Positions 51,900 through 59,849 of a stretch of 64,000 nt of DNA are shown piece after piece. Numbering within the stretch: position 1 is the first letter of the stretch; each line of letters starts with the position of its first letter. A program made the position numbers and the translations under genes. The notes under the pieces are model-generated. The model saw only the letters and a program-made list of their open reading frames with translations, was not told the origin of the DNA and searched no databases. Source of the DNA: RHKX01 sp963820055 (GTDB lineage Bacteria; Actinomycetota; Thermoleophilia; Solirubrobacterales; 70-9). Location: contig CAWFYJ010000005.1 in assembly GCA_963820055.1 (NCBI GenBank), positions 62,001 through 126,000 of the forward strand, written 5' to 3'.

Positions 51900-53054
51900 T
51901 CAGGCGGCGAGCGCCGCCCGTGGCGCCTCGCTCGGCGACGCGGCGATGTCGGGAGGGCAGATCCGCAGGTAGTGGTTGAACGACCAGCGAGCCGCCGCCT
52001 CGGTGCTCAGGCCCTTCAGCATCGGCCCGAGCATCCGCGGCGGAATCCTCGGGACGGTCCGCTGGACCCGCAGCATCCACTCGTATTTCCAGCGATGGGC
52101 GTCGTTGAAAGCGCCGTAGCGCGTCAGGGCGGCGTCGCGGCTCGAGCGCCGCTCGACGACCGAGCGGATCTCGCGGCCGCAGGCGACCCCGAAGTAGAAG
52201 GCCGGGCGGATGCCTTCGGCGGTGACCGGGATGCAGTGCCCGGCGGAGTCGCCGCAGAAGAAGATGTCGCGATCGACGCCGTCGCGGATCTTGTGGGGGA
52301 TCCAGTTGCCCTGGTAGCCGTCGGGCGGGAGGTCGCGGCGCGCGGCGAGGTCGACCGTGGGGTCCTTGACGTGGTAGCGGGGGTCGAAGCTGCCGACCCC
52401 GACGCGGAGCTCGTCTCCGGCCGGGAAGCTCCAGGCGTAGCCGGCCGGGACGATGTCGCGCTCGATCCAGAGTTCGAGGTCGTCGCCGGTTCCGACCGGA
52501 TGGACCTCGAGGCCGCGCGACAGGGGCGCGTCCGGCGGCTGGTAGCCATCGCCGAGCACCCGGCGCCAGCCCAGGGCATCGACGACGAGCGGTGCGTCGA
52601 CGACCCCGCGGTCGGTGGCGATCGCGATCGGGCGCGGCGAGCCGTTGACCCGCGGGCTGCGCGTCTCGGCTCGCCCCTCGACCTTCGCGGTCTCAAAGTC
52701 GGCGTCGGATTGCGACCAGAGCAGTCCGCACAGCTCCGGGTAGTCGAAGGTCGAGAAGCTCCACGGCAACCGCATCCGGGTCTCGGCGTAAGGCGTGTGG
52801 AAGACGAGGTCGTCGAAGGTCTGGCGCACCGAGGTCATCAGCCCGAGTGCCTCGAGCCAGAGCGTCGGGGCCGCGCAGGCGGACGTCTGCCGCTCGCCGA
52901 TCTCGTAGCGGTCGAGGACGAGCACGCGCGCGCCTGAGCCGGTCAGCTCGCGGGCGATCGTCAGGCCCGCGAAGCTCGCTCCGCAGATGATCACGTCCCA
53001 GCTTCCCCCCAGCTCGGTCCGCTCGGCTCCGCGCTTGGTCTTCCGCTCCGGCAT
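51900..53054 (-). CDS. FAD-dependent oxidoreductase, geranylgeranyl reductase-like
   Basis: The 384-aa protein has the dinucleotide motif VIICGASFAGLTIARELTGSG (in parts, about 20-40), a DRYEIG acidic strand end and the second FAD motif FFCGDSAGHCIPVTAEGIRPAFYFG (in parts, about 273-297). Size and motifs suit the geranylgeranyl reductase / GGR-like group that reduces isoprenoid chains or tailors lipids. ATG 53054 is chosen since upstream frame sequence is Pro/Arg-rich non-conserved. It is divergent from rpsA. Confidence 0.82.
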   Translation of the reverse strand: MPERKTKRGAERTELGGSWDVIICGASFAGLTIARELTGSGARVLVLDRYEIGERQTSACAAPTLWLEALGLMTSVRQTFDDLVFHTPYAETRMRLPWSFSTFDYPELCGLLWSQSDADFETAKVEGRAETRSPRVNGSPRPIAIATDRGVVDAPLVVDALGWRRVLGDGYQPPDAPLSRGLEVHPVGTGDDLELWIERDIVPAGYAWSFPAGDELRVGVGSFDPRYHVKDPTVDLAARRDLPPDGYQGNWIPHKIRDGVDRDIFFCGDSAGHCIPVTAEGIRPAFYFGVACGREIRSVVERRSSRDAALTRYGAFNDAHRWKYEWMLRVQRTVPRIPPRMLGPMLKGLSTEAAARWSFNHYLRICPPDIAASPSEAPRAALAA

Positions 53055-53167
53055 CTCGGTCCGGGAGGGTAGTTCAACCCTGCGGCCCGGTGGATCGAGG
53101 GCCGTGCGAGGGTCGTTTCCGGCAGCCAACTGCGCCGACCGGGAGTCTTTGCCACAATCCCGCCTCC

Positions 53168-54682
53168 ATGTCCGCGACTCAGACAGCCGGCGGAGCGCTT
53201 CTGGCGCCCGAAGGAGCCACTCCCGTAGAGGGTTCCGACGGGCTCCTCCTGGAGCTCGACGGCAAGATCTTCCCGAACTACGACGCCACCATCACCCACT
53301 TCGAGGAGGGTGAGGTCGTCAGCGGCACGGTCGTCCGGATCGACAAGGACGAGGTCCTGCTCGACATCGGGTGGAAGTCCGAGGGCGTCATTCCCTCGCA
53401 CGAACTTTCGATCCGCCGCTCGGTGGATCCCGCGGACGAGGTCTCGCTCGGCGAGGCCGTCGACGCGCTCGTCCTCACCAAGGAGGACGCTGAGGGTCGC
53501 CTGATCCTCTCCAAGAAGCGCGCCCGCTTCGAGAAGGCCTGGCGCAAGATTGAGGCCGCCGCCGAGTCCGGCGAGCCGGTCGAGGGCGTCGTCATCGAGG
53601 TCGTCAAGGGCGGTCTGATCCTCGACCTCGGGGTTCGCGGCTTCCTGCCCGCCTCGCTCGTCGACATCCGCCGCGTCCACAACCTCGAGGAGTTCACCGG
53701 TCAGACGATCGAGTGCAAGGTCATCGAGCTCAACCGCAGCCGCAACAACGTCGTGCTCTCGCGCCGCGCCGTCCTCGAGGACGAGCGCAAGGAGGTCCGC
53801 GAGCAGATCCTCACCCGCCTGCAGCCCGGCCAGATCGTCGAGGGCAAGGTCTCCAACATCGTCGACTTCGGCGCCTTCGTCGACCTCGAGGGCATCGACG
53901 GCCTGATCCACATCTCCGAGATCTCCTGGAGCCACGTCAACCATCCTTCCGAGGTCCTGAAGATCGGCGAGACGGTCAAGGTCAAGGTCCTCGACATCGA
54001 CCGCGACCGCCAGCGCATCTCGCTCGGCCTCAAGCAGACGCAGGAGGACCCGTGGCAGACGGTCCTCAACTCCTACGGCCCCGGCTCCTCGCTCTCCGGC
54101 AAGGTCACGAAGGTCGTCGCCTTCGGCGCCTTCGTCGAGATCGTCCCCGGCGTCGAGGGCCTCGTCCACATCTCCGAGCTCGCCGAGCACCACGTCGAGA
54201 CCCCCGGCGAGGTCGTCCAGCCGGGCGAAGAGGTCCGCGTCAAGATTCTCGAGATCGACGAGGAGCGCCGCCGCATCTCGCTGTCGATCAAGCGCGTCGG
54301 CGAGGGCGGGCTGCCGCTCCGCGACGCCTTCCAGGCCGCCGCCACGCAGGCCGGTGTCGCCGAGGGCGACGAGGCCGGCACCGAGCTCGGCCTGTCCGAG
54401 GAAGTCTTCGCAGAGGAGAAGCCGAAGTCCGGCGGTCTCGAGATCACGGACGAGGACCTCGCCGCGGCTCACGCCGCCGTCGAGGCCGAGGCTGCAGCAG
54501 CCGCCGAGGCTCCCGCTGAAGAGGCGCCCGTCGAGGAGGCTCCCGCCGACGAAGCTGCGGCCGCCGAGGCTCCGGCCGCCGAGAGCGATGCTGCGGATGA
54601 GCCCGAGGCGTCAGCCGACGAGGCCGGAGACGCTGAGCCCGCCCAAGAAGACGACGCCGACGCAGGGACCGAAGACTCCTGA
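53168..54682 (+). CDS. rpsA: 30S ribosomal protein S1
   Basis: S1 promotes mRNA binding to the small subunit. The 504-aa protein has four S1/OB domains: about 45-118, 132-200, 218-287 (KVSNIVDFGAFVDLEGIDGLIHISE in parts) and 303-374 (KVTKVVAFGAFVEIVPGVEGLVHISE in parts), then an Ala/Glu/Asp-rich tail (about 420-504). Four domains rather than six is typical for actinobacteria. It is followed 4 nt later by coaE, a conserved actinobacterial order. A CACAAT hexamer lies 8 nt before the ATG. Confidence 0.96.
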   Translation: MSATQTAGGALLAPEGATPVEGSDGLLLELDGKIFPNYDATITHFEEGEVVSGTVVRIDKDEVLLDIGWKSEGVIPSHELSIRRSVDPADEVSLGEAVDALVLTKEDAEGRLILSKKRARFEKAWRKIEAAAESGEPVEGVVIEVVKGGLILDLGVRGFLPASLVDIRRVHNLEEFTGQTIECKVIELNRSRNNVVLSRRAVLEDERKEVREQILTRLQPGQIVEGKVSNIVDFGAFVDLEGIDGLIHISEISWSHVNHPSEVLKIGETVKVKVLDIDRDRQRISLGLKQTQEDPWQTVLNSYGPGSSLSGKVTKVVAFGAFVEIVPGVEGLVHISELAEHHVETPGEVVQPGEEVRVKILEIDEERRRISLSIKRVGEGGLPLRDAFQAAATQAGVAEGDEAGTELGLSEEVFAEEKPKSGGLEITDEDLAAAHAAVEAEAAAAAEAPAEEAPVEEAPADEAAAAEAPAAESDAADEPEASADEAGDAEPAQEDDADAGTEDS

Positions 54683-54686
54683 TCCC

Positions 54687-55277
54687 GTGCCCGGTCCGTC
54701 GCTGATCGGGTTGACGGGGGGCATCGCCGCCGGTAAGTCGGAGGCACTGCGGATCCTCGGGGAGCTCGGGGCGGAGACCGTCTCGACGGACGCCCTCGTC
54801 CACGAGCTGCTCGGCACCGACTCGGTCCGCGACAGCCTCGTCGAGCGCTGGGGAGCCGAGGTCGCCCCGGATGGCGAGGTCGACCGTGCCGCAGTCGCGG
54901 CGATCGTCTTCGAGCGGCGCGAGGAGCTCGGCTGGCTCGAATCGCTGCTCCACCCGCTCGTCCGCGACCGCGTTCGCGAGTGGGGCGAGCGGCTGCCCGC
55001 CGGTACCGAGGTCGCCGTCGTCGAGGTTCCGCTGCTGTTCGAGGGGGAGATGGAGCCGACGTTCGACGCGACGATCACGGTCGTCGCCGCCGACGAGCAC
55101 CGGATGGCGCGCGCCGAAGCCCGCGGTCACGGCGGGCTCGAGGGGCGCGACGGTCGTCAGCTCACGCAGGACGAGAAGGCGGCACGAGCCACCCACATCG
55201 TCGAGAATCACGGCTCCGTGGAGGATCTGGAGGACGAGCTGAGGCGTCTGTATCCGGCACTCGTCGCGGCGCGATGA
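54687..55277 (+). CDS. coaE: Dephospho-CoA kinase
   Basis: CoaE performs the last step of CoA synthesis. The 196-aa protein has the P-loop TGGIAAGKSEALRIL (about 9-23), STDALVHELL, LHPLVRDRVREW and VEVPLLFEG. It lacks the additional GrpB-like domain found in mycobacterial CoaE. GTG 54687 fits the family N-terminus. The stop overlaps the next ATG (ATGA). Confidence 0.94.
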   Translation: MPGPSLIGLTGGIAAGKSEALRILGELGAETVSTDALVHELLGTDSVRDSLVERWGAEVAPDGEVDRAAVAAIVFERREELGWLESLLHPLVRDRVREWGERLPAGTEVAVVEVPLLFEGEMEPTFDATITVVAADEHRMARAEARGHGGLEGRDGRQLTQDEKAARATHIVENHGSVEDLEDELRRLYPALVAAR

Positions 55278-55870
55278 GCTCGTCGCGGCGCGGCCCGTCG
55301 GCCGGGGTCGTCCGGCTGCGGCGGATCTTCCTGGTCGTCGCCGTGCTCCTCGCGATCGGGATCGTCGTCGGGATCACCCGCTTCGACGTCGGCAGCAAGC
55401 TCGACGAGCTGACGCTGCCGCTCCGCCACGAGGACATCATCCGCCAGCAGGCGGCCGAGAAGGGCGTCCCGGCGGACCTGATCGCCGCGGTCATCTACGA
55501 GGAGTCGAAGTTCGAGGACCAGACGTCGTCGGCGGGAGCTCGCGGGCTGATGCAGATCACCCCGGACACCGCCGACACCATCGAGAACCTCTCCGGAGGT
55601 GAGACGTTCGTCTACGAGGACCTCGCCGATCCCGAACTGAACATCCGCTACGGGACCTTCTACCTGGCCTATCTGCTCGACAAATACGACGGCGATGTCG
55701 TCGCGACGCTCGCCGCGTACAACGCCGGCGAGGGAAACGCCGACGCGTGGGGTGGGGCGGGGATGAAGATCGACGACATCGAGTTTCCCGAGACCTACGA
55801 TTACGTCAGGGACGTCCTCGAGCGGCGCGATCAGTACCGCAAGAAGTACGCCGACGAGCTCGGTCTCTGA
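55274..55870 (+). CDS. Membrane-anchored lytic transglycosylase (SLT domain)
   Basis: The 198-aa protein has an N-terminal membrane anchor (about 17-35) and a Slt70-like catalytic domain: catalytic Glu77 in IYEESKF, SSAGARGLMQITPDTA, and YNAGEGN near the end. It cleaves peptidoglycan glycan strands with anhydro-muropeptide formation. It is translationally coupled to coaE (ATGA overlap). Length is that of a minimal single-domain enzyme. Confidence 0.92.
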   Translation: MSSSRRGPSAGVVRLRRIFLVVAVLLAIGIVVGITRFDVGSKLDELTLPLRHEDIIRQQAAEKGVPADLIAAVIYEESKFEDQTSSAGARGLMQITPDTADTIENLSGGETFVYEDLADPELNIRYGTFYLAYLLDKYDGDVVATLAAYNAGEGNADAWGGAGMKIDDIEFPETYDYVRDVLERRDQYRKKYADELGL

Positions 55871-55950
55871 CCGCTGCGACGGTTCTTACCGGGTTAAAGC
55901 CCGTGGTGCCCATTGCCGATGGCCGTGCGGGGGGGAGCGACTCGAGCACC
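55871..55950 (+). other. Gap before the collagen-like gene
   Basis: 80 nt. A GGGGGGAG stretch at 55930-55937 lies 13 nt before ATG 55951, a somewhat distant ribosome site. No TAnnnT box at start distance was found. Confidence 0.3.
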
Positions 55951-57087
55951 ATGCGGCCAATTTCACTTACATCGACCCTGTATACGACCGTGGTGACGGT
56001 CGCCCTGATCGTGCCCGCCGGCTTGTCGGCGTCGGCGCCTGCCAGCAGCAGCGACGGGAAATGGATCTACGCCTGCATCAAACAAGAAGTGATGGGCCAG
56101 GGCTACCGCGGCGGCAAGGGCCGCTTCAGATACGTCAACCGGCCTGGAGCGTGCCGCCCGAACGAAACGTTGCTCAAGTGGGCCGCCGATGGTCCTGCCG
56201 GCCCGAGGGGACCGGTCGGACCGCGCGGCCCTCGCGGTCCCGCCGGTGATACGGGGGCTGCCGGCGCGACAGGTGCTCAAGGCGCCGTTGGACCCGAGGG
56301 ACCGGCCGGTCCCTCAGGAGCTTCGGGTGCCACCGGTGCAAGCGGAGCTCAAGGCGCCACCGGTGCGACGGGAGCCGCCGGCCCAGCCGGTCCGCAGGGG
56401 CCGATCGGTCCGCAGGGTGTTCCCGGTCCGCAAGGTATCGCCGGCCCGCAGGGCGCGACCGGCCCCCAAGGTGATGCCGGGCCGCAGGGTGCGATCGGGG
56501 CGACGGGGCCACAGGGCGTAGCGGGAGCCCAAGGTGCGACGGGAGCAACCGGTGCCACCGGTGCCACGGGTGCGATCGGCCCAGCGGGCCCGCAGGGCCC
56601 GATCGGCCCGACGGGTGCCACCGGCGCGCAGGGAGTTGCGGGACCTCAGGGTGCGACCGGCGCTCAGGGAGCGCCTGGAACCCCAGGATCACAAGGAGCA
56701 CCCGGCGCCCAGGGTCTGCCCGGACCGCAGGGCCAAGCCGGTGCTCAGGGACCGTCAGGACCGCAAGGGCCACAGGGCGAGCCCGGCCCCCAAGGCCCCC
56801 CCGGGCCCAGCAGCGGAGCCGACTCGCAGATCGTCACGGCTGTGAGCAGGGGCAGCGAGGCGGCCGATGCCCTCTGTCCGAAGGACCGGCCGATCGCGAT
56901 CGGCGGCGGAGCATCGATCACCGAGATCGCGGACTCCAAGGACCCGTCGATTCGCCTGTTAATCAGCGCTCCGATCAGGAGTGGAGAGCTGGCCAAGACC
57001 GGCGAGGTCGCCGATGGCTGGCGTGGCGTCTCCGAAGGACAGTCGGAGCGCATCACCTCCGCTTACGCCGTCTGCGTCCCCGGTTAG
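55951..57087 (+). CDS. Secreted collagen-like protein with 69 Gly-X-Y triplets
   Basis: The 378-aa protein has a signal peptide (about 1-32), a small Cys-containing domain (IYACIKQEVMGQGY, PGACRPNETLLKW), 69 uninterrupted Gly-X-Y triplets (residues 81-287) rich in GPQ, GAT and GPA, and a C-terminal domain of about 90 residues with two cysteines. Such proteins form trimeric surface fibres. The triplet region is repetitive at DNA level, hence prone to length change. A short distance (6 nt) separates it from the next gene. The receptor or surface role is unknown. Confidence 0.9.
   Translation: MRPISLTSTLYTTVVTVALIVPAGLSASAPASSSDGKWIYACIKQEVMGQGYRGGKGRFRYVNRPGACRPNETLLKWAADGPAGPRGPVGPRGPRGPAGDTGAAGATGAQGAVGPEGPAGPSGASGATGASGAQGATGATGAAGPAGPQGPIGPQGVPGPQGIAGPQGATGPQGDAGPQGAIGATGPQGVAGAQGATGATGATGATGAIGPAGPQGPIGPTGATGAQGVAGPQGATGAQGAPGTPGSQGAPGAQGLPGPQGQAGAQGPSGPQGPQGEPGPQGPPGPSSGADSQIVTAVSRGSEAADALCPKDRPIAIGGGASITEIADSKDPSIRLLISAPIRSGELAKTGEVADGWRGVSEGQSERITSAYAVCVPG
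56191..56811 (+). repeat. Gly-X-Y coding repeat region
   Basis: 621 nt coding 69 collagen triplets with recurring 9-nt blocks such as those for GPQGPI and GATGAT. It is a coding tandem repeat, not a CRISPR array: there are no conserved repeats separated by unique spacers. Confidence 0.85.
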
Positions 57088-57093
57088 ATTCGC

Positions 57094-57639
57094 ATGCGGA
57101 TGTCGGGCCGCTCACCAGTCGTCACGATCGCACTCGGCTTCGGCGCGATGGCCGCCGTGGGGCTCATCGTCTGGCTGCTCTTCGTCCGCGATGACGATCA
57201 GAGCAGCGACTCGCAGCCGGATCAGGCGCGACTTGTTACGCCGGCGGAGTTGAGCGAGTCCGCCCGCGGGCTTGACATGCCCATCTATTGGGCGGGTCGC
57301 CAGGGCAACACCGGGCTTGAGTTCACCGCGGCCTCCGATGGGAGCACCTACGTCCGATACCTACCTCCAAGTACGGAGGCGGGCGACCCTCGGCCGGGGT
57401 TCCTGACCGTCGCGACCTACCCGGTCGAGGACGCCGACGCAGCGCTCGGCGCCGCGACCGGGCGGAAGGGAGCGATCGATCTGGGGAAAGTCGACGGTGT
57501 GCCCCTCGTCACCAACGAGGACAGCCCGACCAGCGTCTACTTCTCACCGAGCCCGACGATCGAGGTCGAGGTCTACTACCCGTCCGCCGATCGAGCCGCC
57601 GCGATCGCGAAGTCGGGAGTCGTCCAGCCCGTCCCCTGA
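57094..57639 (+). CDS. Membrane-anchored hypothetical protein downstream of the collagen-like gene
   Basis: The 181-aa protein has one N-terminal membrane helix (about 9-30) and an exported domain without recognised motif (LDMPIYWAGRQGNTGLEFT, GSTYVRYLPPSTEAG, GVPLVTNEDSPTSVYFSPSP). The 6-nt spacing suggests cotranscription with the collagen-like gene. I do not recognise the family. Confidence 0.75.
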   Translation: MRMSGRSPVVTIALGFGAMAAVGLIVWLLFVRDDDQSSDSQPDQARLVTPAELSESARGLDMPIYWAGRQGNTGLEFTAASDGSTYVRYLPPSTEAGDPRPGFLTVATYPVEDADAALGAATGRKGAIDLGKVDGVPLVTNEDSPTSVYFSPSPTIEVEVYYPSADRAAAIAKSGVVQPVP

Positions 57640-57783
57640 ACGACGCTTCCCCCGCATCCTCCCCTCACTCCGGCTCGCCGCATCCATTGAAACTCTCTAC
57701 CGGTGATCGTGACTGATCGGGCCGGCGACGCCGATCCGTCCCGCGAAACTGAGTTCAAGGTGGTGGGGAGGTGGCGAGGGTGA
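57640..57783. other. Convergent gap, nothing recognised
   Basis: 144 nt between the hypothetical at 57094 and the convergent DoxX gene. No strong hairpin with a T-run and no ORF with family features were seen. Confidence 0.3.
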
Positions 57784-58134
57784 CTATGCGGTGGCTCGCC
57801 AGACCCAGACGGCGCACAGGAACTGGAGCGGCAGACGGGCCCAGAGGCCGATCGGGGGCACCTTCTCGTAGCGCTCGGGGTGAAGCGCCATGTGGATGTT
57901 GGCGGGATAAACCGCAGCGAGGACCCCGAGCAGCCACCAGCGGGCGAAGCGCCGCGTTGCCGGCGGAATGACCGCGGCGCCGCCGATGATCTCCGCGACA
58001 CCGCTCCAGAGGACGAGCTCACGGTGCGCCGGGAGGTAGTCGGGCATGATCGCCTGGTAGGTCTTCGGCATCGCGAAGTGGTTGACGCCGGCGACTATCC
58101 AGAAGGCGGCGAGGAGCCGCTGGGAGGTGCTCAT
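57784..58134 (-). CDS. DoxX-like membrane protein
   Basis: The 116-aa four-helix protein has the DoxX features AGVNHFAMPKTYQAIMPDYLP (in parts, about 15-35), LVLWSGVAEIIGGAAVIP and HPERYEKVPP. Members are linked to quinone or thiol redox at the membrane, but function is not settled. A TAGGGT box lies 6 nt before the ATG on the minus strand. Confidence 0.88.
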   Translation of the reverse strand: MSTSQRLLAAFWIVAGVNHFAMPKTYQAIMPDYLPAHRELVLWSGVAEIIGGAAVIPPATRRFARWWLLGVLAAVYPANIHMALHPERYEKVPPIGLWARLPLQFLCAVWVWRATA

Positions 58135-58140
58135 CGGCCA

Positions 58141-58146
58141 ACCCTA
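58141..58146 (-). promoter_or_regulatory. -10 hexamer TAGGGT for the DoxX-like gene (leaderless)
   Basis: On the minus strand TAGGGT lies 6 nt before the start at 58134. Confidence 0.5.
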
Positions 58147-58176
58147 TTGCCCCGGCTGATCCGGTCGCGGCGGCCA

Positions 58177-58182
58177 TAGACT
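58177..58182 (+). promoter_or_regulatory. -10 hexamer TAGACT
   Basis: TAGACT ends 9 nt before GTG 58192, divergent to the DoxX promoter. Confidence 0.45.
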
Positions 58183-58191
58183 CCGGCTCCC

Positions 58192-59145
58192 GTGTTCCGG
58201 AGTTCCCGCATGCTCGCGATCATCGGGATCCCGATCGTGGTCGTCGCGGTCGCCGCGGTGGCGCTGACGACGGGAAGCGGCGATGCCAACCCGACGGGGA
58301 CGCTGGCGATCATCTTCGCCATCATCGGCGGCTTCGTCTTCCTGCTGCTGTTCGTGCAGGGGCGGGAGATCGGGGCGGCCGCGCGGACGGCTGACTACCC
58401 GGCCGGGGCCGAGGGCCGGCCCGTCGCCAATCCGATGACGGCTTCGGAGCCGGAGCTCTGGGCCTCGCTTGCGATCGCGCCGATCAGCCCGGAGGCGATC
58501 GAGGCGCGCGGCGTCGCCTGGGGGGTCGCCCGCGCGTCCCATCGGTCCGCCTGGGTGATCTGCCTGATGATCTTCACCTTCGTGCCTGCCGCCTACCTGC
58601 TCGAGAAGCCCTGGATCGCGGTCCTCGGCGCGATCCCGATCGCCGGCTATGCGGTCTGGCGAGCGATCGCCGTCGTCGGCAGCGGCGGCGATCTCGACCG
58701 GGTCTACGAAGGTCTCGGCCGTTCGATCGAGCCGCTCGGCCTCGTCGTCGACGAGCGTCCGACGGTCGGCGTCGCGCAGCGGGTCGGTCCGCCCGCCAGC
58801 CTGAAGACCGACGTCCGCGGCGTGCTGCGGATGAGCGGCAAGCGCCATGGTCGCCCCGTCTCGGTGACGATGGGCGACGGTCGGACGTCCGTCCTCGTCC
58901 ACGTCGCGGCGCCTCAGTTCGAGGCGAAGAGCCGCGACGGGGCGATCCGCGGCCGCAAGGGAGAGGTCCCCGCCGAGATCGACTTGGCGATGCAGCTCGT
59001 CCCGTCCTCGGTCGACTGGAAGGACGTCGCGGTGACCGGCGGTCCGGAGGGGATCGAAGTCGTCCAGGGATCCTCGGGCAATCGCAACTGGCTGGCCGGC
59101 CTATGGCTGGCCGAGCGCCTCGCTGACGCCGCTGAGGGTGGCTAG
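58192..59145 (+). CDS. Membrane protein of unknown function
   Basis: The 317-aa protein has two N-terminal helices (about 8-26 and 36-54) and two central ones (about 121-137 and 142-160), then a cytosolic-looking domain of about 140 residues (LVVDERPTVGVAQRVGP, VRGVLRMSGKRHGRPVSVTMGDGRT in parts). No family recognised. GTG 58192 is favoured by the TAGACT box. It overlaps by 4 nt the convergent gene at 59142. Confidence 0.75.
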   Translation: MFRSSRMLAIIGIPIVVVAVAAVALTTGSGDANPTGTLAIIFAIIGGFVFLLLFVQGREIGAAARTADYPAGAEGRPVANPMTASEPELWASLAIAPISPEAIEARGVAWGVARASHRSAWVICLMIFTFVPAAYLLEKPWIAVLGAIPIAGYAVWRAIAVVGSGGDLDRVYEGLGRSIEPLGLVVDERPTVGVAQRVGPPASLKTDVRGVLRMSGKRHGRPVSVTMGDGRTSVLVHVAAPQFEAKSRDGAIRGRKGEVPAEIDLAMQLVPSSVDWKDVAVTGGPEGIEVVQGSSGNRNWLAGLWLAERLADAAEGG

Positions 59146-59849
59146 CGGGACGTCAGCGCGTCGAGGCGCTCCGTGAAGAACGAGGCGGCGGCCGCGATCT
59201 GGTCGTCGGCGGCCACCAGGTCGGCATAGCCGAGTTCGGCGCCTGTGAACGAGTTCGCGTCCCAGAGCGGGCCGCTCACCGACTGGTCCCAGGGACCGAC
59301 GTAGAGGTACGGCTCGGGATGGGCCTCGTCGCCCGGAGAGGCGCCGTAGTTGGCCCGCGATCCGGCCGCCTCGTCGCCGAGCTCGGTGGCGACGTCGAAG
59401 TGTTCGGGCCAGAGGCGGATCGGCGCCGGGTCGAGCCCGGGCCGGCCTTGGAGCAGCGCCGCGAGCGCGACCGTGCCGAATGCGAACCAGTCGGCCAGGG
59501 CGGCCGCGGCGGCGCCATCGAGATCCGGGTCGTCGAGCGGTTCGCGGGTGGTCTCGTCACCATCGACGATGACGAGGTCGAGGCCCTCGACCCGGGCCTG
59601 ACCGGCCCGGCCGCTGGCGACGCCGTGCTCCCACGGCGGCGTCCCGAATCCGCCCGGTGTGAACCGAAGCGCGATCTCGTTGCCCGTCTCGAGTTCCCGT
59701 TTCGGCTTCAGGACGTCTTCGGCGACCCGGTGCATCGCGATCCGCGTGGCGTCGAACCCGCCCGGCAGCGGCCCGAGGGGCGCCGGGCCGTCGGCCCCGA
59801 GGTGGGCTCGTGCGTCGGCGACCGCGTCGTCGTGTTCGGTGGCGCTCAT
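59142..59849 (-). CDS. Conserved hypothetical partner of the Rieske-TPP enzyme
   Basis: The 235-aa soluble protein has no motif I can assign. Distinct blocks are EIALRFTPGGFGTPPW (about 58-73), PIRLWPEHFDVATELG (about 142-157) and GASPGDEAHPEPYLYVGPWD (about 167-186), the last two being reminiscent of conserved actinobacterial hypotheticals. Its ATG overlaps the stop of the Rieske-TPP gene (ATGA), so the two are very probably made together. No signal peptide is visible. Confidence 0.78.
   Translation of the reverse strand: MSATEHDDAVADARAHLGADGPAPLGPLPGGFDATRIAMHRVAEDVLKPKRELETGNEIALRFTPGGFGTPPWEHGVASGRAGQARVEGLDLVIVDGDETTREPLDDPDLDGAAAAALADWFAFGTVALAALLQGRPGLDPAPIRLWPEHFDVATELGDEAAGSRANYGASPGDEAHPEPYLYVGPWDQSVSGPLWDANSFTGAELGYADLVAADDQIAAAASFFTERLDALTSR

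Noticed and set aside
56191..56811. Regular short repeats suggesting a CRISPR array or minisatellite
   Set aside because: They are in-frame Gly-X-Y codon repeats of a collagen-like protein, without unique spacers.
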